In this document: positions 7,606 through 9,066 of the stretch, piece by piece | Layout: the number at the start of each line of letters is the position of its first letter | Position numbering within the stretch: the first letter of the stretch is position 1 | NCBI GenBank assembly: GCA_002415025.1 | Contig: DIBR01000009.1 | Coordinates: forward strand, 4,580 to 13,645 | Direction of reading: 5' to 3' | Length of the DNA stretch: 9,066 bases | Source of the DNA: Spongiibacteraceae bacterium UBA5047 | GTDB taxonomy: Bacteria; Pseudomonadota; Gammaproteobacteria; Pseudomonadales; Spongiibacteraceae | Program-made: the position numbers and the translations under genes | The notes under the pieces: model-generated | Database searches by the model: none | Told to the model about the DNA's origin: nothing | Seen by the model: the letters and a program-made list of their open reading frames with translations, nothing else

Positions 7606-7629
7606 GGCGGTGCGTTATCGAGCACCGCC
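7606..7629 (-). other. Intercistronic stem-loop between the OmpA-family and TpsB-like genes
   Basis: A perfect 8-bp inverted repeat, GGCGGTGC (7606-7613) and GCACCGCC (7622-7629), encloses an 8-base loop 10 bases after the OmpA-family stop. On the transcribed (minus) strand it is followed by CAAATAATC, not a U-tract, so it is not a good terminator. A role in mRNA end protection, processing or partial attenuation that keeps the downstream gene lower is inferred. Confidence 0.6.
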
Positions 7630-7638
7630 ATTCTCTTT

Positions 7639-8709
7639 TTATTGACCTTCACTTTCTTCAGTGTTGCTTGAGCCGCCTTCGAGGAAATCCAGATATTCGC
7701 TCTCATCAAATTCCCCGGATGATGATTCCTGCTCCTCGGCATCAGCGGAGTCCTTGCTGTCGGCTTCGCCGGCAGCATCGCTATCAGAGGTATCATCGGA
7801 ATCGATATCTTTCAGGTACTCGCTGGCGTCAAACTCGTCGACACTGTCTTCATCAGAAGATTCTTTGGTTTTCTCTTTTTTCTCCGCAGCCTTGTTGGCT
7901 TTCTCCGCTTCTTCTGCCTCGGCCTCGGCTTTCGCAGCTGCCGCTTTAGCTCTGGCAGCGGAGCGACGAGCCGCCTCGGCTTCGCGTTGCGCCTTGCGTT
8001 CGGCGATCTCGGATTTCACGGCATTGAAGGTTTCAAGATCAAGAACATTAAGCTCGACACGGCGATTTTCAAAGCGACCTTCGGGGTTGTCACTGCCATC
8101 ATCAAAGCTGTTAGGCGCAATGGGGCGCGCTTCACCAAAGCCACGGAATACCAGACGGTCCGGATTCACATTCTTGTCTACAAAGTAATCCTGAACCGCT
8201 TCGGCGCGCTGTCGAGATAGCCGCTCGTTGTATGACTCAGAGCCTTTGTTGTCGGTGTGACCATCAATGGCTACCAGCAATTCAGGATGCTCATTTAGCA
8301 CGTTGACGGCTGCATCGAGAACCGGAATTGACTCTTGGCGCAATACTGCGCGGTCAAATTCGAAATTGACACCACGCAACACCCAGGGGCGATCCGCACT
8401 CAGTTCCATTTCATGGCAGCCGTTCATGAAAACGGGCATGCCTTCAGGCGTGTCGGGGCACTCATCCTTATCATCGCAGACGTAGTCGCTATCGACGTCA
8501 TCGCAAAAGTCTGCTGTCTCCTCGAGGCCGATGTCTCCGCAGGATAGCTTTCCGTCGGCACCTCGAGAGGTACAACTTAAATCGGGTGCCGCTGCTGGAG
8601 CGGCACCGCCGCCACCCAGCAAACCGCCCAACTGGGCGTGAGACACCAGAGGGATTGATAGGAGCAGCGAACAGGTCAATGCTGCCAAGCCACGCGTCAA
8701 TGTGGTCAT
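7639..8709 (-). CDS. OmpA-family protein with TSP3-like segment and acidic repeat tail
   Basis: A 356-residue exported protein. A Sec signal (TRGLAALTCSLLLSIPLVSHA) probably cleaves after A25. A Gly/Ala-rich stretch then leads to six cysteines (46, 57, 69, 78, 84, 98) and a thrombospondin type-3-like acidic segment, DDVDSDYVCDDKDECPDTP (70-88), likely binding calcium. The OmpA peptidoglycan-binding domain spans about 108-222, with IDGHTDNKG (148-156), NERLSRQRA (161-169) and NRRVEL (215-220). D153 and R168 match the diaminopimelate-binding pair described in Acinetobacter OmpA. Unusually, 130 residues follow: an Ala/Glu/Lys-rich probable helix or coiled coil (about 230-282), then a Ser/Asp/Glu tail with two copies of EFD-x-SEYL (292-299 and 333-340). 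GGAG 7 bases before the ATG supports the start. There is no N-terminal barrel, so it is probably periplasmic or attached to the cell wall. It is the first gene of a two-gene unit with the TpsB-like protein. Confidence 0.88.
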   Translation of the reverse strand: MTTLTRGLAALTCSLLLSIPLVSHAQLGGLLGGGGAAPAAAPDLSCTSRGADGKLSCGDIGLEETADFCDDVDSDYVCDDKDECPDTPEGMPVFMNGCHEMELSADRPWVLRGVNFEFDRAVLRQESIPVLDAAVNVLNEHPELLVAIDGHTDNKGSESYNERLSRQRAEAVQDYFVDKNVNPDRLVFRGFGEARPIAPNSFDDGSDNPEGRFENRRVELNVLDLETFNAVKSEIAERKAQREAEAARRSAARAKAAAAKAEAEAEEAEKANKAAEKKEKTKESSDEDSVDEFDASEYLKDIDSDDTSDSDAAGEADSKDSADAEEQESSSGEFDESEYLDFLEGGSSNTEESEGQ

Positions 8710-8938
8710 TCAGGTTCTCCAGAAGTCGTTGATTCTACTTATTGTGAAGCGAGCAGTTGTTCTATGCGCTTCATTTTGAAAACAATTTACTGCATGTATT
8801 TGAAACTATCCACCCCGGATATCGTCGCGAACAGACAAATTATCGGCAACTTGTCACAGTCTGACGACAAGCGGGCAGGCGTTCAAAGCTACAAAGGGGG
8901 TACTTGAAGAGGAAAAATGCATTGCAACGAAGGGAAAA
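8710..8938. other. 229-bp intergenic region upstream of the OmpA-family gene
   Basis: No gene was recognised. It should contain the promoter of the minus-strand OmpA-family gene and the end of the tRNA transcript. No convincing -35/-10 pair stands out; a weak pair is TTGTTT and TAGAAC on the minus strand around 8763-8790, with only 15 bases between. An imperfect inverted repeat, CTTGTC (8850-8855) and GACAAG (8866-8871), is present with inner CAG/CTG arms. There is no U-tract beside it. Confidence 0.5.
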
Positions 8939-9015
8939 TGGGGTGGCCGACGGGGCTTGAACCCGCGACAACAGGAATCACAATCCTGGACTCTACCAAC
9001 TGAGCTACGGCCACC
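8939..9015 (-). tRNA. hisR: tRNA-His(GTG)
   Basis: A full 77-base tRNA on the minus strand, with CCA encoded (8939-8941). The acceptor arm pairs perfectly, and the extra G at -1 (9015) faces C73, the identity feature of histidine tRNAs. The D-loop reads AGCTCAGTTGGTAGAG, the anticodon GTG is at 8979-8981 in a loop ATTGTGATT, and the T-arm is CGGGTTCAAGCCCCG. It lies 23 bases downstream of another tRNA in the same transcript, in the arg-his order known from argX-hisR. The Leu and Pro tRNAs that follow in enterobacteria are not found here. Confidence 0.98.
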
Positions 9016-9038
9016 ATATAAAGCGGTGTCAATTGCGG

Positions 9039-9066
9039 TGGCACGCCCGGCAGGATTCGAACCTGC
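9039..9066 (-). tRNA. tRNA 3' end, probably tRNA-Arg (CCG), cut by window edge
   Basis: The minus strand gives a T-arm GCAGGTTCGAATCCTGC followed by acceptor CGGGCGT, discriminator G and an encoded CCA (9039-9041). The T-arm and acceptor closely resemble enterobacterial argX tRNA-Arg(CCG), which also precedes hisR. The anticodon lies outside the window, so the Arg assignment rests on similarity and gene order. Confidence 0.75.

Noticed and set aside
7561..7641. Possible frameshift or read-through joining the OmpA-family and TpsB-like genes, since both are in the same minus-strand frame
   Set aside because: Three in-frame stops separate them (TAA at 7639, TAA at 7615, TAG at 7570), and the second gene has its own ribosome binding site.
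7661..8188. Plus-strand serine-rich 175-residue open frame opposite the OmpA-family gene
   Set aside because: It is the antisense reading of the acidic and Ala-rich tail; composition explains the open frame and no ribosome binding site or family match was seen.
8850..8871. Inverted repeat read as a rho-independent terminator of the tRNA transcript
   Set aside because: There is no U-tract beside it on either strand and the stem is interrupted.
1..9066. Mobile elements, CRISPR arrays, toxin-antitoxin or defence genes
   Set aside because: No transposase, integrase, regular repeats or defence-type domains were seen in any reading frame.

Overview
The window looks like ordinary chromosome from a Gram-negative gammaproteobacterium, probably a marine or aquatic member of the Pseudomonadales/Oceanospirillales group. 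Three things point there. The electron-transfer-flavoprotein genes etfB-etfA are divergent from ETF-ubiquinone oxidoreductase, the layout known from Pseudomonas. The oxidoreductase begins MERE..MEFDV from a GTG codon, as in pseudomonads as I recall them. A tRNA-Arg to tRNA-His pair is transcribed in the same order as the enterobacterial argX-hisR cluster. No genus can be named from sequence alone. No insertion sequence, integrase, CRISPR array or rRNA was seen.

Left part (1-2020, + strand): the 3' end of a DctM-type TRAP transporter large permease. Eleven bases downstream is a complete class I CoA-transferase (439-1968) with its catalytic glutamate. The pair probably imports a carboxylate and activates it to the CoA thioester. 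A strong hairpin at 1994-2017 ends this operon and also serves the convergent etf operon.

Middle part (2036-5830): etfA and etfB (- strand, abutting) are divergent from the ETF-QO gene (4121-5776, + strand). The 393-base intergenic region holds a good sigma70-type promoter for ETF-QO, a weak candidate for etfBA and some palindromic sequence. Together the three proteins take electrons from acyl-CoA and other flavin dehydrogenases to the quinone pool. This links functionally, though not by operon, to the acid-activating CoA-transferase next door.

Right part (5849-8709, - strand): a two-gene outer-membrane unit. The first gene encodes a secreted OmpA-family protein with a thrombospondin type-3-like segment, an OmpA peptidoglycan-binding domain, and an unusual helical and acidic tail carrying a duplicated EFD-x-SEYL motif. 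The second, 78 bases downstream, encodes a protein resembling TpsB/FhaC transporters (POTRA-like region plus beta-barrel). It has no visible signal peptide, and the hallmark arginine-bearing motif of loop 6 is replaced. No TpsA-type substrate is in the window. This pair is the least ordinary part of the window.

Far right (8939-9066, - strand): a complete tRNA-His(GTG), and the 3' end of an upstream tRNA that is best read as tRNA-Arg.
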